The notes below the pieces were generated by a model. The model was not told the origin of the DNA. It saw nothing but the letters and a program-made list of their open reading frames with translations, and did no database searches. Below, piece by piece: positions 42,135-51,484 of a stretch of DNA of 64,000 nucleotides (positions within the stretch are counted from its first letter, which is position 1; each line of letters begins with the position of its first letter). The stretch spans positions 682,001 to 746,000 of the forward strand of contig NZ_JAPELY010000001.1 in assembly GCF_026343295.1 (NCBI RefSeq). The letters are read 5' to 3'. A program made the position numbers and the translations under genes. Source of the stretch: Streptomyces sp. NBC_00083 (GTDB lineage: Bacteria > Actinomycetota > Actinomycetes > Streptomycetales > Streptomycetaceae).

Positions 42135-42391
42135 CGGGTTTTCGACGTGCGTTCAACCGTACGGTGTAATCGGTCGCGTTCGCACAGCACCCCGGTGCGA
42201 GGGGTGCTCGGGGTCAGACGTCGGGGCCGGGCCCCGGGTTGCCTCGGCGGTGCGGGATGATGGAAGCGGAGCATTTGGCGGGATTCGCCCGACCTGGGCG
42301 TGGTTTCCCGGCATCTCGGACCACCCCGCTTCACCTGGCTTCACCCCGCTTCACCTTGTTACATCTCGTACGGCATCGGGAGAGAACACCC

Positions 42392-42997
42392 ATGGCAGCC
42401 GCCGCACCGCGCATCCTGCTGGCCCGGCACGGGCAGACCGAGTGGTCGCTCGCGGGCAAGCACACCGGCCGGACCGACATCCCCCTCCTCGACGAGGGCC
42501 GGCGCGGCGCGAAGCTGCTCGGCGAGCGGCTGCACCGGTCGCCGTGGGACGGGCTGCCCGGTGTCGAGGTCCGCACGAGCCCGCTGGTCCGGGCCGCGGA
42601 GACCTGCGAACTCGCCGGGTTCGGCGAGCGGGCCGAGCCGTGGGACGCGCTCATGGAGTACGACTACGGGGCGTACGAGGGCATGGCGCCGCCCGAGATC
42701 CAGGCGGTGCGGCCGGGCTGGTTCATCTGGCGCGACGGGGTGCCGGACGGGGAGGCCCTGGCGCAGGTCTCCGCTCGGGCGGACGAGGTGGTGGCGTGGG
42801 CGCGGTCTGCCGGGCGGGACGTGCTGGTCTTCGCCCACGGGCACATTCTGCGGTCCATCGCGGCGCGGTGGATGGGCGAGCCCATCTCCTTCGCGGCCCG
42901 GATCCGGCTCGATCCGACGTCGCTGTCGGTGCTGGGGTGGGCGTACGGGGCGCCGGCGCTTGAGCGGTGGAACGACACGGGGCACCTTGAGCGGTGA
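42392..42997 (+). CDS. Histidine phosphatase (phosphoglycerate-mutase-like)
   Basis: This 201-residue branch-1 histidine phosphatase carries the catalytic [23 protein letters not shown]. It also has [13 protein letters not shown], the acid YDYGAYEGM and the second His in [12 protein letters not shown]. These act on small phosphometabolites; the substrate is not clear. ATG 42392 lies after AGAGAACACCC, a weak ribosome site. It is divergent from the PAP2 gene. Confidence 0.85.
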   Translation: MAAAAPRILLARHGQTEWSLAGKHTGRTDIPLLDEGRRGAKLLGERLHRSPWDGLPGVEVRTSPLVRAAETCELAGFGERAEPWDALMEYDYGAYEGMAPPEIQAVRPGWFIWRDGVPDGEALAQVSARADEVVAWARSAGRDVLVFAHGHILRSIAARWMGEPISFAARIRLDPTSLSVLGWAYGAPALERWNDTGHLER

Positions 42998-43432
42998 GCT
43001 GCGCGGCGGCGGGTTTTCCCACCCACCCGTGCAACGAATTCGAGCGTCCCAGCCCCCTGGGGCTCCGCCCCAGACCCCGTTCGGGCCTTAAGGGCCCTCG
43101 TCCTCAAACGCCGGACGGGCTGGGGATGCCGATGCTGGGCATGCCGCCAAGTTCCGCCTACCTAGGGGCGCGGGGAACTGCGCGGGACGAGGGCACGGTC
43201 CGCAGACGAAAGCGGGGTTCCTGGGGCTCCGCCCCAGACCCCCGTATCGCGCCCGAAAGGCGCTCGTCCTCAATCGCCGGACGGGCTGGGGATGCCGATG
43301 CTTGCATGCTGCCAAGGCCAACCCCGATAGGGGCGCGGGGAACTGCGCGGGACGAGGGCACGGTCCGCAGGCGGAGACGGAGGCGGCGGCGGGGTTGCCG
43401 GGGCTTCGCCCCGGGCCTCTTTCTGCGGCGGG
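42998..43432 (+). repeat. P/Q dispersed repeats between convergent genes
   Basis: The 435-bp gap holds P units at about 43059-43122 and 43221-43288, Q units near 43164 and 43328, and a third, partial P hairpin near 43405. The P-Q-P-Q-P arrangement is the same as at 19.4 and 49.3 kb. No other feature is seen. Confidence 0.8.
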
Positions 43433-44887
43433 CTACACCGCCACCGCCGCCCTCCGTTCCAGGAACGCCGCCACCTCCGGCGCGGCCCGGTGCGGGGTCA
43501 GGAGGCGGGACGTGTCCGCCAGCATGGCCTGGATGCGGGTGGACCGGACCTGGGTCAGGAGGTCCAGGACCTGCTGCCCCGCCGCCGCGGACTCACCCGG
43601 CGCCCCCGCACGCGCGAGATCGTCGGCGAGCTCCGCCCGGTACAGCGCCAAGTTCCGCGTGAAGTACGGGTCCTGCAGCGCCGCGGCCCGGCGCGCGTGA
43701 CGGGCCGCCCGCGCCCAGTCGCCCAGCGCCGAGAAGCACTGCGCCTGGAGCATCTCCAGCTCCGCCTCGACGAAGAAGCTCATCCACTCGGGGTCGGCGC
43801 CCGAGGCGCCCCGCGCGAACATGCCGTGTGCCCGCCCGAGCGCCTCCTCGCACGCGGAGCGGTCGCCGAGCCCGGCCCAGCCGCCCGCCTCGCGCAGCGC
43901 GAGCAGGGAGAGCAGCCGGGCCGAGCCGAGCGACTGCGCCGCGCGCTCGCCCGCCTGGGCCGCCCGCATCGCCTCGCGCGGCCGGCCCATGTCCCGCGCC
44001 AGGAACGACATGTTGCAGAACGCGTGCGCCTCAAGGGCCGGGTCCCCGGCGAGCCGCGCCGTGGCGAGCGCCTCCGCGTAGTGCGAGCGGGCCTCGCCGA
44101 AGCGGCCCGAGTCGTGCGCCAACCAGCCGACGGAGATGGCCAGTTCGCCGGCTCCCGCGTGCAGCCGCTCCTGGGTGGAGCGCCGGGAGGCACTCGCGTC
44201 GAGCAGCGCGTACGCGGTGCGCAGCGGCTGCGCGGCACGCTGGTAGAGCGTGTCCGCGCCGTGCCGGTCGTCCAGGAGTCTGATCCGGCGCACCGCCTCC
44301 TCGACGGCGCTCACCTCGGCCTCGCCGACGCGCTGGACGGAGTGGGCGGGTACCGGGCCGAGGCCCAGTGAGACGGCCGCCACCGCGGCGGTGGAGCCCG
44401 TCATGAATGCGCGACGCAGCACGTCGCTCTCCTCGTGGTTCTGGTGGTGCCGGTGGTCGTCGGGGTCGTTCGGTGGCTCGGGGCGGGGTGCCAGACGGAT
44501 GAGGGGAGTCGTGGGGGGAGGGGAGTCGGCGAGGGGGCGGGCCCCTCGGCCTCGTACCGTCTCCCGTGCCGAGAACCCCAAGTCCGCCAGGGTCAAACCC
44601 GGGAACATGTGCCGGAAGACCCTTTCGTACGCATAGTTGGGGCAGCGGATCTCGCCGTTCTCCACCCGCCCGATGTAGCGCGCGTCGCAGGCGACCTGCT
44701 CGCCGATCTCGCGGGCGGCGCGCCGGACCGCAGCCGCGAACTCGCCCGGGGAGCGGGCACCCCGCACCTGCCGGAAGGCCGCGTTGGGCTCCCGGGGTTC
44801 CCGGGCCTCCCGCGTGAGCCGGCGCGGCGGCCGCGGGTTCCGCGTATTCACCCGGGGGTCTGCCTGGGGATCTGGTGACGGCGCCAT
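43433..44887 (-). CDS. XRE-type regulator with TPR domain
   Basis: This 484-residue protein has a Cro/CI-like helix-turn-helix at about 45-85 (REIGEQVACDARYIGRVENGEIRCPNYAYERVF), a Pro-rich linker and a hydrophobic stretch (AFMTGSTAAVAAVSLGLG). About six helical TPR-like repeats follow (HSVQRVGEAEV...QQVLDLL). This layout is shared by NsdA-like regulators of Streptomyces development, though I cannot say it is orthologous. The TPRs could sense peptides or proteins. ATG 44887 is divergent from the gene at 45119 over 231 bp, a spacing seen for such regulator and small-protein pairs. Confidence 0.78.
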   Translation of the reverse strand: MAPSPDPQADPRVNTRNPRPPRRLTREAREPREPNAAFRQVRGARSPGEFAAAVRRAAREIGEQVACDARYIGRVENGEIRCPNYAYERVFRHMFPGLTLADLGFSARETVRGRGARPLADSPPPTTPLIRLAPRPEPPNDPDDHRHHQNHEESDVLRRAFMTGSTAAVAAVSLGLGPVPAHSVQRVGEAEVSAVEEAVRRIRLLDDRHGADTLYQRAAQPLRTAYALLDASASRRSTQERLHAGAGELAISVGWLAHDSGRFGEARSHYAEALATARLAGDPALEAHAFCNMSFLARDMGRPREAMRAAQAGERAAQSLGSARLLSLLALREAGGWAGLGDRSACEEALGRAHGMFARGASGADPEWMSFFVEAELEMLQAQCFSALGDWARAARHARRAAALQDPYFTRNLALYRAELADDLARAGAPGESAAAGQQVLDLLTQVRSTRIQAMLADTSRLLTPHRAAPEVAAFLERRAAVAV

Positions 44888-45118
44888 GGCTCGACAGCTC
44901 TCTCTGGCGGGGTGGTGCGGAGCAAGAACGTACCTTCTGTGACGGCCTGTTCACACAGCGTTTGCCTACAAAACGGATATCTCACCCGCGATCCGCCATG
45001 AACTGCCATCCTTTGCGGCGGCGTGCCGCCGTTCCCCTTGACGCGCAGGGGCGTTGAACCATGTGGAGAGCGCCAGACACCGCGCAGACGCGGAGGGCTT
45101 GCCTTGTTGGAGGACTGC

Positions 45119-45655
45119 GTGAACACCGACACCCCCACCGACTTCACCGTCTCCGGTACGCAGACGACGGCCGTCCACCCGCCGAACGCACCGCATCCGA
45201 ACGCACCGCATCCGAACGCACCGCGACCGAACGCGTGCGCTGAGGAGCCCTGCGACCTGGTGACCGTGCCCGCGCGCCAGGGGCTCGAAGCGGTCGACAT
45301 CATCCGCCGCGGCGCCGCCCCCGCCGCCGTCGGCCCGGTCCTGCACGACGGGGCCTGCGACACCCTCGGCTTCCTGGTGCCGCCCGGCACCGCCGCCGCC
45401 TGGGACGTGCCGGGCAGTGCCTGTACGGAGACCAACGGGCGCGGTCTGCGCATGGCGGGGCTCCCCGTGGAGCCGCCCGTCACCGGCTCGGGCTGGCTGC
45501 TCCCGCCGGACACCACCGAGGTCACCGACCCCGGCCTGCTGCGGGCCGCGCTGGGTGAGGCGGCCCGGATGATCGAGGCGGCCGACGGCATCTGCGAGGC
45601 GGGCGTCCGCATCGCGCCGGTGCGGGAAGGCGGCCCCCGCGCGGCCGGTCGATAA
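45119..45655 (+). CDS. Hypothetical protein with NAPHP repeats
   Basis: This 178-residue soluble protein has about 45 residues of tail including NAPHPNAPHPNAPRPNA, encoded by a 15-bp tandem repeat (45182-45235). The rest (LEAVDIIRRGAAPAAVGPVLHDGACDTLGFLVPPGTAAAWDVPGS) recalls Streptomyces proteins associated with XRE regulators and weakly the family of the gene at 35613. No catalytic motif is seen. GTG 45119 follows GGAGG. It is divergent from the XRE gene and seven bases ahead of the methyltransferase-like gene. Confidence 0.68.
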   Translation: MNTDTPTDFTVSGTQTTAVHPPNAPHPNAPHPNAPRPNACAEEPCDLVTVPARQGLEAVDIIRRGAAPAAVGPVLHDGACDTLGFLVPPGTAAAWDVPGSACTETNGRGLRMAGLPVEPPVTGSGWLLPPDTTEVTDPGLLRAALGEAARMIEAADGICEAGVRIAPVREGGPRAAGR

Positions 45656-45662
45656 TGGCCGG

Positions 45663-46526
45663 ATGGCGAAGAGCAGCAGGCGGCGGGGGTCGGGCCCGGA
45701 ACCCGTCGTGGAGGCGGTGGACGGCGGGCTCGCGGAGCTCATACCCGACCGGGACCGGTCCGGCGGATGGACACTGCTGCTCGACGGGGCGCCCCAGTCG
45801 CACGTGGACCTCGACGCGCCGGACCGGCTGACCTTCGAGTACCAGCGCCGCCTCGGCCACGTCATCGACCTCGTCGCCGCACCCGGCCGGCCCCTGAACG
45901 TCGTGCACCTCGGCGGCGGCGCCTTCACGCTGGCCCGCTACATCGCGGCCACCCGGCCACGCTCCAGCCAGCAGATCGTCGAGCTCGACGCCGCCCTCGT
46001 CCAACTGGTGCGCCGCGAGCTGCCGCTCGACCCCGGGGCCCGGATCCGGGTGCGCGGCGGTGACGCGCGGGCCGGGCTCGCCAAGCTCCCCGACGCCTGG
46101 GCCGACCTCGTCATCGCGGACGTGTTCAGCGGCGCCCGCACCCCGGCGCATCTGACCAGCGCCGAGTTCCTCGACGACGTACGCCGTGTGCTCAAGCCGG
46201 ACGGCACGTACGCCGCGAACCTCGCCGACGGGCCGCCGCTCGCGCATCTGCGGGGCCAGATCGCCACCGCCGCCGGTGTCTTCCCCGAGCTGGCGCTCGC
46301 CGCCGATCCGACGGTGCTGCGCGGCAAGCGGTTCGGCAACGCGGTGCTCGTCGGCTCCGCCGTGCCGCTGCCCGTCGCCGAGCTGACCCGGCGGATCGCG
46401 GGCGACCCGCACCCCGGGCGCGTCCAGCACGGCCGGGAGCTCGCCGACTTCACGGGCGGGGCTGCGGCGGTGCGCGACGCGAGCGCCAAGCCCTCGCCCG
46501 CGCCGCCCGCCTCGGCCTTCCGGTAG
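45663..46526 (+). CDS. Spermidine-synthase-like methyltransferase-fold protein
   Basis: This 287-residue protein has a short N-terminal barrel (WTLLLDGAPQSHVDLDAPDRLTFEYQRRLGHVIDL) and a Rossmann core (LNVVHLGGGAFTLARYIAATRP, QIVELDAALVQLVRREL, IRVRGGDARAGLA, ADLVIADVFSGARTP). This is the SpeE-like fold. The catalytic Asp pair typical of true spermidine synthases is not clear (ADVFS), so aminopropyl transfer is uncertain; many actinobacterial relatives have unknown roles. ATG 45663 is eight bases after the preceding stop. Confidence 0.78.
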   Translation: MAKSSRRRGSGPEPVVEAVDGGLAELIPDRDRSGGWTLLLDGAPQSHVDLDAPDRLTFEYQRRLGHVIDLVAAPGRPLNVVHLGGGAFTLARYIAATRPRSSQQIVELDAALVQLVRRELPLDPGARIRVRGGDARAGLAKLPDAWADLVIADVFSGARTPAHLTSAEFLDDVRRVLKPDGTYAANLADGPPLAHLRGQIATAAGVFPELALAADPTVLRGKRFGNAVLVGSAVPLPVAELTRRIAGDPHPGRVQHGRELADFTGGAAAVRDASAKPSPAPPASAFR

Positions 46527-46550
46527 GCGGCGGGGCCCGTCCCCGCCGGG

Positions 46551-47117
46551 TCAGGTGTTGTTGATCTCCACCATGGGCGGATGGCCGTTCCACGTGCAGA
46601 ACACCGAGACGGTCTCGCCGCCCCGCGTGAACGTGACCCGTATCCACTGCGCCTGGATCCAGCGCTCCATCTGCCAGCCGGACGCGGGCGTCGCCGAGAC
46701 CAGCTGGGCCGAGCTGGCGCCGAGGTCGAAGACGACCCGGCCGCCCGACACGTTGTAGCCCTGCACCGCGCCCGAGTTGGCGGAATTGTCCGAACTGCCG
46801 GACGGCGGCGCGGACTTGGCGGAACCGGACGCCGTGTGGCCGCCCGGCGGCTTCCCGCTCCCGGCCCCCTTCGACGCCTTCGGCGAGGCCGAGACCGACG
46901 GCGCGGGCGGGCTCTCCTCGGCCCGACGGGTCGAGGAGGCCTCCGGCTCGGAGCCCTGAGTGATGCGCGCCTCGCCGCTGATCGGCAGGGCGCGCGGCGG
47001 GTCGTACGCCGTGCCGGCCATCACCGTGTGGACACCCCACCAGGAGAGCGTCACCGCGGCTCCCGTGGCGAGCGACCACGCCAAACCGTGTACGAGTCCT
47101 CTGTGCATCCGGGCCAT
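46551..47117 (-). CDS. Membrane-anchored extracytoplasmic protein
   Basis: This 188-residue protein has an N-terminal anchor or signal helix (GLAWSLATGAAVTLSWWGVHTVM), then about 75 residues rich in Ser/Pro/Ala/Gly. A 75-residue C-terminal beta domain follows (YNVSGGRVVFDLGASSAQLVSATPASGWQMERWIQAQWIRVTFTRGGETVSVFCTWNG). The domain is unknown to me; its Trp-rich pattern suggests carbohydrate or ligand contact. It is divergent from the two-component pair 90 bp away, so it may be target or sensor accessory. ATG 47117 or 47108 starts it. Confidence 0.72.
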   Translation of the reverse strand: MARMHRGLVHGLAWSLATGAAVTLSWWGVHTVMAGTAYDPPRALPISGEARITQGSEPEASSTRRAEESPPAPSVSASPKASKGAGSGKPPGGHTASGSAKSAPPSGSSDNSANSGAVQGYNVSGGRVVFDLGASSAQLVSATPASGWQMERWIQAQWIRVTFTRGGETVSVFCTWNGHPPMVEINNT

Positions 47118-47207
47118 ACTGCACCACGCGCCCCACCGGTGTCCCGCCACCTCCGAGTCCACTCCCGCGGGGGACTCCGCTCCTCCGGATGGCGTACGGT
47201 GCGGCCC

Positions 47208-47897
47208 ATGGCAAGTGTGCTCGTGGTCGAGGACGACCAGTTTGTCCGCTCCGCCCTCATCCGCCACCTCACCGAGGCCTCCCACACCGTACGGAGCGTC
47301 GGCACGGCACTCGAGGCGCTGCGCGAAGTCGCCCATTTCCGTTTCGACGTGGTCATCCTGGACCTCGGACTCCCCGACCTGGACGGGTCCGAGGCGCTCA
47401 AGATGCTGCGCGGCATCACCGACGTACCCGTGATCATCGCGACCGCGCGGGACGACGAGACGGAGATCGTGCGCCTCCTCAACGACGGCGCCGACGACTA
47501 CCTCACCAAGCCGTTCTCCGTGGAGCACCTCTCCGCGCGGATGGCCGCCGTGCTGCGCCGGGCGCGCGGAGCCGCCGGGGCCGAGCCGCCGTCCACGGTG
47601 CTCCAGGTCGGCGGGCTCCGCGTGGACCCGCTGCGCCGCCAGGCCGAACTCGACGGCGCGGGGCTCGATCTGACCCGGCGCGAGTTCGACCTGCTGGCCT
47701 TCCTCGCGGGCCGGCCCGGCGTGGTCGTACCGCGCAAGGAACTCCTCGCCGAGGTGTGGCAGCAGTCGTACGGCGACGACCAGACCATCGACGTCCACCT
47801 GTCGTGGCTTCGCCGGAAGTTGGGCGAGACGGCGGCCCGGCCCCGCTATCTGCACACCCTGCGCGGTGTCGGGGTGAAACTGGAGCCGCCGCGATGA
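47208..47897 (+). CDS. OmpR-family response regulator
   Basis: This 229-residue DNA-binding regulator has a receiver domain with E8-D9-D10, phospho-acceptor D52 (VVILDLGLPDLDG), a T in IIATARDDE and K in YLTKPF. The C-terminal winged helix is LDLTRREFDLLAFLAGRPGVVVPRKELLAEVW...TIDVHLSWLRRKLGE...YLHTLRGVGVKLEP. It should be phosphorylated by the kinase that overlaps its stop (ATGA). It is divergent from a membrane-anchored surface protein, a plausible target. Confidence 0.9.
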   Translation: MASVLVVEDDQFVRSALIRHLTEASHTVRSVGTALEALREVAHFRFDVVILDLGLPDLDGSEALKMLRGITDVPVIIATARDDETEIVRLLNDGADDYLTKPFSVEHLSARMAAVLRRARGAAGAEPPSTVLQVGGLRVDPLRRQAELDGAGLDLTRREFDLLAFLAGRPGVVVPRKELLAEVWQQSYGDDQTIDVHLSWLRRKLGETAARPRYLHTLRGVGVKLEPPR

Positions 47898-49267
47898 GGT
47901 GGGCGCTGGTCAAGGTCTGTCTCGCCGTGACCGTGATGGTCGTCGTCGCCTTCGCGGTGCCGCTCGGCATGGTCATCAAGGAGATGGCCCGCGACCGGGC
48001 GTTCTCCAACGCCGAACGCCAGGCCGCGGCGATCGGGCCCACGCTGTCCATCACCACCGACCGCGACGCCCTGGAGCGGGCCGTCGCCTCCACGCAGTCC
48101 GGGGCCGAGGACCGGATGGCCGTGCACGTACCTGCCGACCCGGCGGTGCCGGGCAGCGCGCCCGTCGAGATCGGCCGGCAGCGGGCCGCGGACAAGGACC
48201 TCGACGCCACCCGCAAGGTCATCAAGGCCTCGATCTCCGACGTGTCGGGCGGCTCCACCCTGCTCCAGCCGACCGCCCTGAGCTCCGGACAGATCGCGAT
48301 CGTCGAGGTCTTCGTGCCGGAGGCCGAGGTCAGCAACGGCGTCGCGACGGCCTGGCTGGTCCTCGCCGGGGTCGGCATCGCGCTGATCATCGGCTCGGTC
48401 GCGGTCGCCGACCGGCTCGGGGTGCGCATGGTCCGCCCGGCCCAGCGGCTCGCGGGCGCGGCGCAGGACCTCGGCGAGGGGAAGCTCGGGGCGCGGGTGC
48501 CGGAGGAGGGCCCCACCGAGCTGCGCTCCGCGGCCGTCGCGTTCAATTCCATGGCCGACCAGGTGGTCCAACTCCTCGCCAACGAAAGGGAGTTGGCGGC
48601 CGATCTCTCCCATCGGCTGCGTACGCCGCTCACCGTGCTGCGGCTCAACGCGGCCTCCCTCGGGGACGGGCCGGCGGCGGACCAGACGCGGGCGGCGGTC
48701 GAGCAGCTGGAGCGGGAGGTCGACACGATCATCCGTACGGCGCGGGACGCCAAGCCGAAGACGCAGCCGGCGGGGCCGGGGGCGGGGTGCGACGCCTGCG
48801 AGGTGATCCTCGACCGGATGGCGTTCTGGTCGGCGCTCGCCGAGGACGAGGGCCGCGAGGTGCGGCTCGCCGGCGTGGACCGGCCCGTCCGCATCCCGGT
48901 GGCCCGCGCCGACCTCGTCGCGGTGCTCGACGCGCTGCTCGGCAACGTGTTCCGGCACACGCCGGAGGGGACGGCGTTCTCGGTGGACGTCCACAACGGG
49001 GAGGAGGCGGTGATCGTGCTGGTCTCCGACGCGGGGCCGGGCATCGCCGATCCCCGGGCGGCGCTGGCCCGGGGCAACAGCGGGGGCCGTCCCGGCTCGA
49101 CGGGGCTCGGGCTCGACATCGTGCGGCGGGTCGCGGAGTCGACGGGCGGGGACGTCCGTATCGGCCACTCCGTCCTCGGTGGCACGGAGGTACGCCTCTG
49201 GATCGGCCTGGGCCGCCCCACCCCACCCCGCCGAGGCCACCGCCTCCGCCGCCGCCCCCACGCCTGA
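47894..49267 (+). CDS. Sensor histidine kinase
   Basis: This 457-residue membrane kinase has helices at 7-28 and 151-172 flanking an extracytoplasmic sensor of about 120 residues, then HAMP (to about 228). DHp has H240 in ADLSHRLRTPLTVLR. The ATPase domain has N box LLGNVFRHTPEGT, G1 VSDAGPGIAD and G2 GGRPGSTGLGLDIVRRVA. A CDAC pair sits before the ATPase domain. The signal is unknown. ATG 47894 overlaps the regulator stop. The Arg/Pro tail ends just before the repeat block. Confidence 0.9.
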   Translation: MRWALVKVCLAVTVMVVVAFAVPLGMVIKEMARDRAFSNAERQAAAIGPTLSITTDRDALERAVASTQSGAEDRMAVHVPADPAVPGSAPVEIGRQRAADKDLDATRKVIKASISDVSGGSTLLQPTALSSGQIAIVEVFVPEAEVSNGVATAWLVLAGVGIALIIGSVAVADRLGVRMVRPAQRLAGAAQDLGEGKLGARVPEEGPTELRSAAVAFNSMADQVVQLLANERELAADLSHRLRTPLTVLRLNAASLGDGPAADQTRAAVEQLEREVDTIIRTARDAKPKTQPAGPGAGCDACEVILDRMAFWSALAEDEGREVRLAGVDRPVRIPVARADLVAVLDALLGNVFRHTPEGTAFSVDVHNGEEAVIVLVSDAGPGIADPRAALARGNSGGRPGSTGLGLDIVRRVAESTGGDVRIGHSVLGGTEVRLWIGLGRPTPPRRGHRLRRRPHA

Positions 49268-49269
49268 CG

Positions 49270-49760
49270 GGGTTGCCGGGGCTCCGCCCCAGACCCCGAA
49301 CGCGCCTGAACGGCGCTCGTCCTCAAGCGCCGGACGGGCTGAGGATGCGCATGCCGGCTGGCGTCGAGTAGTTCAGGGGCGCGGGGAACTGCGCGGGACG
49401 CGGGCACGGTCCGCAGATGGCAGCCGGGGTTGCCGGGGCTCCGCCCCAGACCCCGAACGCGCCTGAACGGCGCTCGTCCTCAAGCGCCGGACGGGCTGGC
49501 TATGTGCGTGCTGCCCGGCATGGAGTAGCTGGGGGCGCGGGGAACTGCGCGGGACGCGGGCACGGTCCGCAGATGGCAGCCGGGGTTGCCGGGGCTCCGC
49601 CCCAGACCCCGAACGCGCCTGAACGGCGCTCGTCCTCAAGCGCCGGACGGGCTGAGGATGCGCATGCCGGCCGGCATCGAGTAGTCAGGGGCGCGGGGAA
49701 CTGCGCGACCAGCCACGCACGGTCCGCAGACGTGAGCCTGGGCGCCGGGGCTCCGGCAGA
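49270..49760 (+). repeat. Three P-Q repeat units, regular ~157-bp array
   Basis: P hairpins at about 49277, 49434 and 49591 and Q units at about 49374, 49531 and 49686 alternate with a near-constant 157-bp period, so this is a tandem array of the composite unit. Copies are almost base-identical, unlike those elsewhere, suggesting recent amplification. The remaining 190 bp to the chitinase holds its promoter and a run of ten Gs at about 49799-49808. Confidence 0.85.
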
Positions 49761-49952
49761 GCGCTCCGGGCGATCCGGGGGCGCACCCGGAGGCACCGGG
49801 GGGGGGGCGGGGCTTAACCTCCCCCCATCGCACCCTTAAGGCGACCCTAAGATCCCCAACCCCCGCCCCGAACCGGGCATTTGTCCGATTCCCCAGAGCT
49901 AGCGTGCTGCCCGCACCCCAGAACACCCCGCAAACGCAGAGGCAGGCACGGC

Positions 49953-51461
49953 ATGGGCACCAGGACGCACCGGCGCAGGGCGAGCGGCAAGACCAAGGTG
50001 ATCGGCGGCATCGTCGCCGCCTCGGTCGTCGGCGGCACCGCGTTCGCTCTCACCGGCACCGCACAGGCCGCCTCGGTCGGCGCCGCGTACACGAAGACCA
50101 GCAGCTGGACCGGTGGTTACACCGGGCAGTACGTCATCACCAACGACACCGGCAAGACCCTCGCCGACTGGACCCTGGAGTTCGACCTGCCGGCCGGCAC
50201 CACGCTCTCCTCCCTCTGGAACGGCGACCAGAGCGTCAAGGGACAGCACGTCACCGTGAAGCCCCCGAGCTGGGACAAGGGCGGCCTCGCCGCCGGCAAG
50301 TCCGTGACCGTCGGATTCGTCACCTCCGCGAGCGGCACCGCGGGTGACCCCACCGGCTGTCTCATAGACCAGGAGAAGTGCTCCGTCGACACCGGCGCCA
50401 CCCCGCAGCCGAGCGGACGCCCCACCGGGCAGCCCACCCCCGCGCCCTCGCAGTCGGCGGGCACCGGGTCCACCGCCAAGCCCACCACCAAGCCGACCGC
50501 CACCCCGTCCAAGACGGCCACCGCCACCCCGAGCACCCCGCCCGGCACCGGCACCGGCACCGCGGGCGGCGCCGCCGGGTTCTCCCCGTACGTCGACACC
50601 TCGCTCTACCCGGCGTACGACCTGCCCGGCACCGCCGACAAGACCGGCGTCAAGCAGTTCACCCTCGCCTTCGTCACCTCCGGCGGCGGCTGCACCCCGC
50701 TGTGGGGCGGCGTCACCGACCTGCCGGGCGACAAGGTCGCCTCGCAGATCGGCGCGCTGCGCGCCAAGGGCGGCGATGTCCGCGTCTCCTTCGGCGGTGC
50801 CTCCGGCTCCGAGCTGGGCCTGGTCTGCAAGAGCGCCGACGACCTCGCCGCCGCGTACGGCAAGGTCATCGACGCCTACAAGCTCACCAAGGTCGACTTC
50901 GACATCGAGGGCGCCGCGCTGCCCGACACCGCCGCCAACGCCCGCCGCGCGCAGGCCATCGCGAAGCTCCAGAAGTCCCACCCCGGGCTCGACGTCTCGT
51001 TCACGCTGCCCGTGATGCCGGAAGGCCTCACCCAGCCCGGCGTCGACCTCGTCGCCGACGCCAAGAAGAACGGCGTCAAGGTGTCCGCCGTCAACATCAT
51101 GGCGATGGACTACGGGCCCTCGTACAGCGGCGACATGGGCGGCTACGCGGTGCAGGCCGCCACGGCGACCCAGGCGCAGATCAAGGGAGTCCTCGGCCTG
51201 TCCGACGCCGCCGCCTGGAAGGCCGTCGTCGTCACGCCGATGATCGGCGTCAACGACGTCAACGTCGAGAAGTTCACCGTCGCCGACGCCACCCAGCTCG
51301 TGGAGTTCGCGAAGTCCAAGGGCCTCGGCGGGCTCGCCATGTGGTCCGCCGCCCGCGACCAGCAGTGCCCGGGAGGCGCGAAGAACTCCGCCGACCCCAC
51401 CTGCTCCTCGATCGCCCAGGAGCCGCTCGCCTTCACCAAGGCCTTCGCGGCCTTCAAGTAG
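49953..51461 (+). CDS. Secreted CBM2-GH18 chitinase-like protein
   Basis: This 502-residue protein has a long signal peptide (1-40, ending AQA). A CBM2-like module follows at 41-147 (VGAAYTKTSSWTGGYTGQYVITNDTGKTLADWTLEFDLPAG...LWN), then a Thr/Pro linker and a GH18 barrel (209-502). The catalytic loop is V314-D-F-D-I-E319-G: the DxDxE is kept, while the leading DG of the usual motif is replaced. Such short-motif GH18 proteins act as chitinases or endo-N-acetylglucosaminidases. ATG 49953 is chosen. No dre site is seen, unlike the chitinase at 30004. Confidence 0.87.
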   Translation: MGTRTHRRRASGKTKVIGGIVAASVVGGTAFALTGTAQAASVGAAYTKTSSWTGGYTGQYVITNDTGKTLADWTLEFDLPAGTTLSSLWNGDQSVKGQHVTVKPPSWDKGGLAAGKSVTVGFVTSASGTAGDPTGCLIDQEKCSVDTGATPQPSGRPTGQPTPAPSQSAGTGSTAKPTTKPTATPSKTATATPSTPPGTGTGTAGGAAGFSPYVDTSLYPAYDLPGTADKTGVKQFTLAFVTSGGGCTPLWGGVTDLPGDKVASQIGALRAKGGDVRVSFGGASGSELGLVCKSADDLAAAYGKVIDAYKLTKVDFDIEGAALPDTAANARRAQAIAKLQKSHPGLDVSFTLPVMPEGLTQPGVDLVADAKKNGVKVSAVNIMAMDYGPSYSGDMGGYAVQAATATQAQIKGVLGLSDAAAWKAVVVTPMIGVNDVNVEKFTVADATQLVEFAKSKGLGGLAMWSAARDQQCPGGAKNSADPTCSSIAQEPLAFTKAFAAFK

Positions 51462-51484
51462 CGCCCCGCACAACCCCGTTGACC

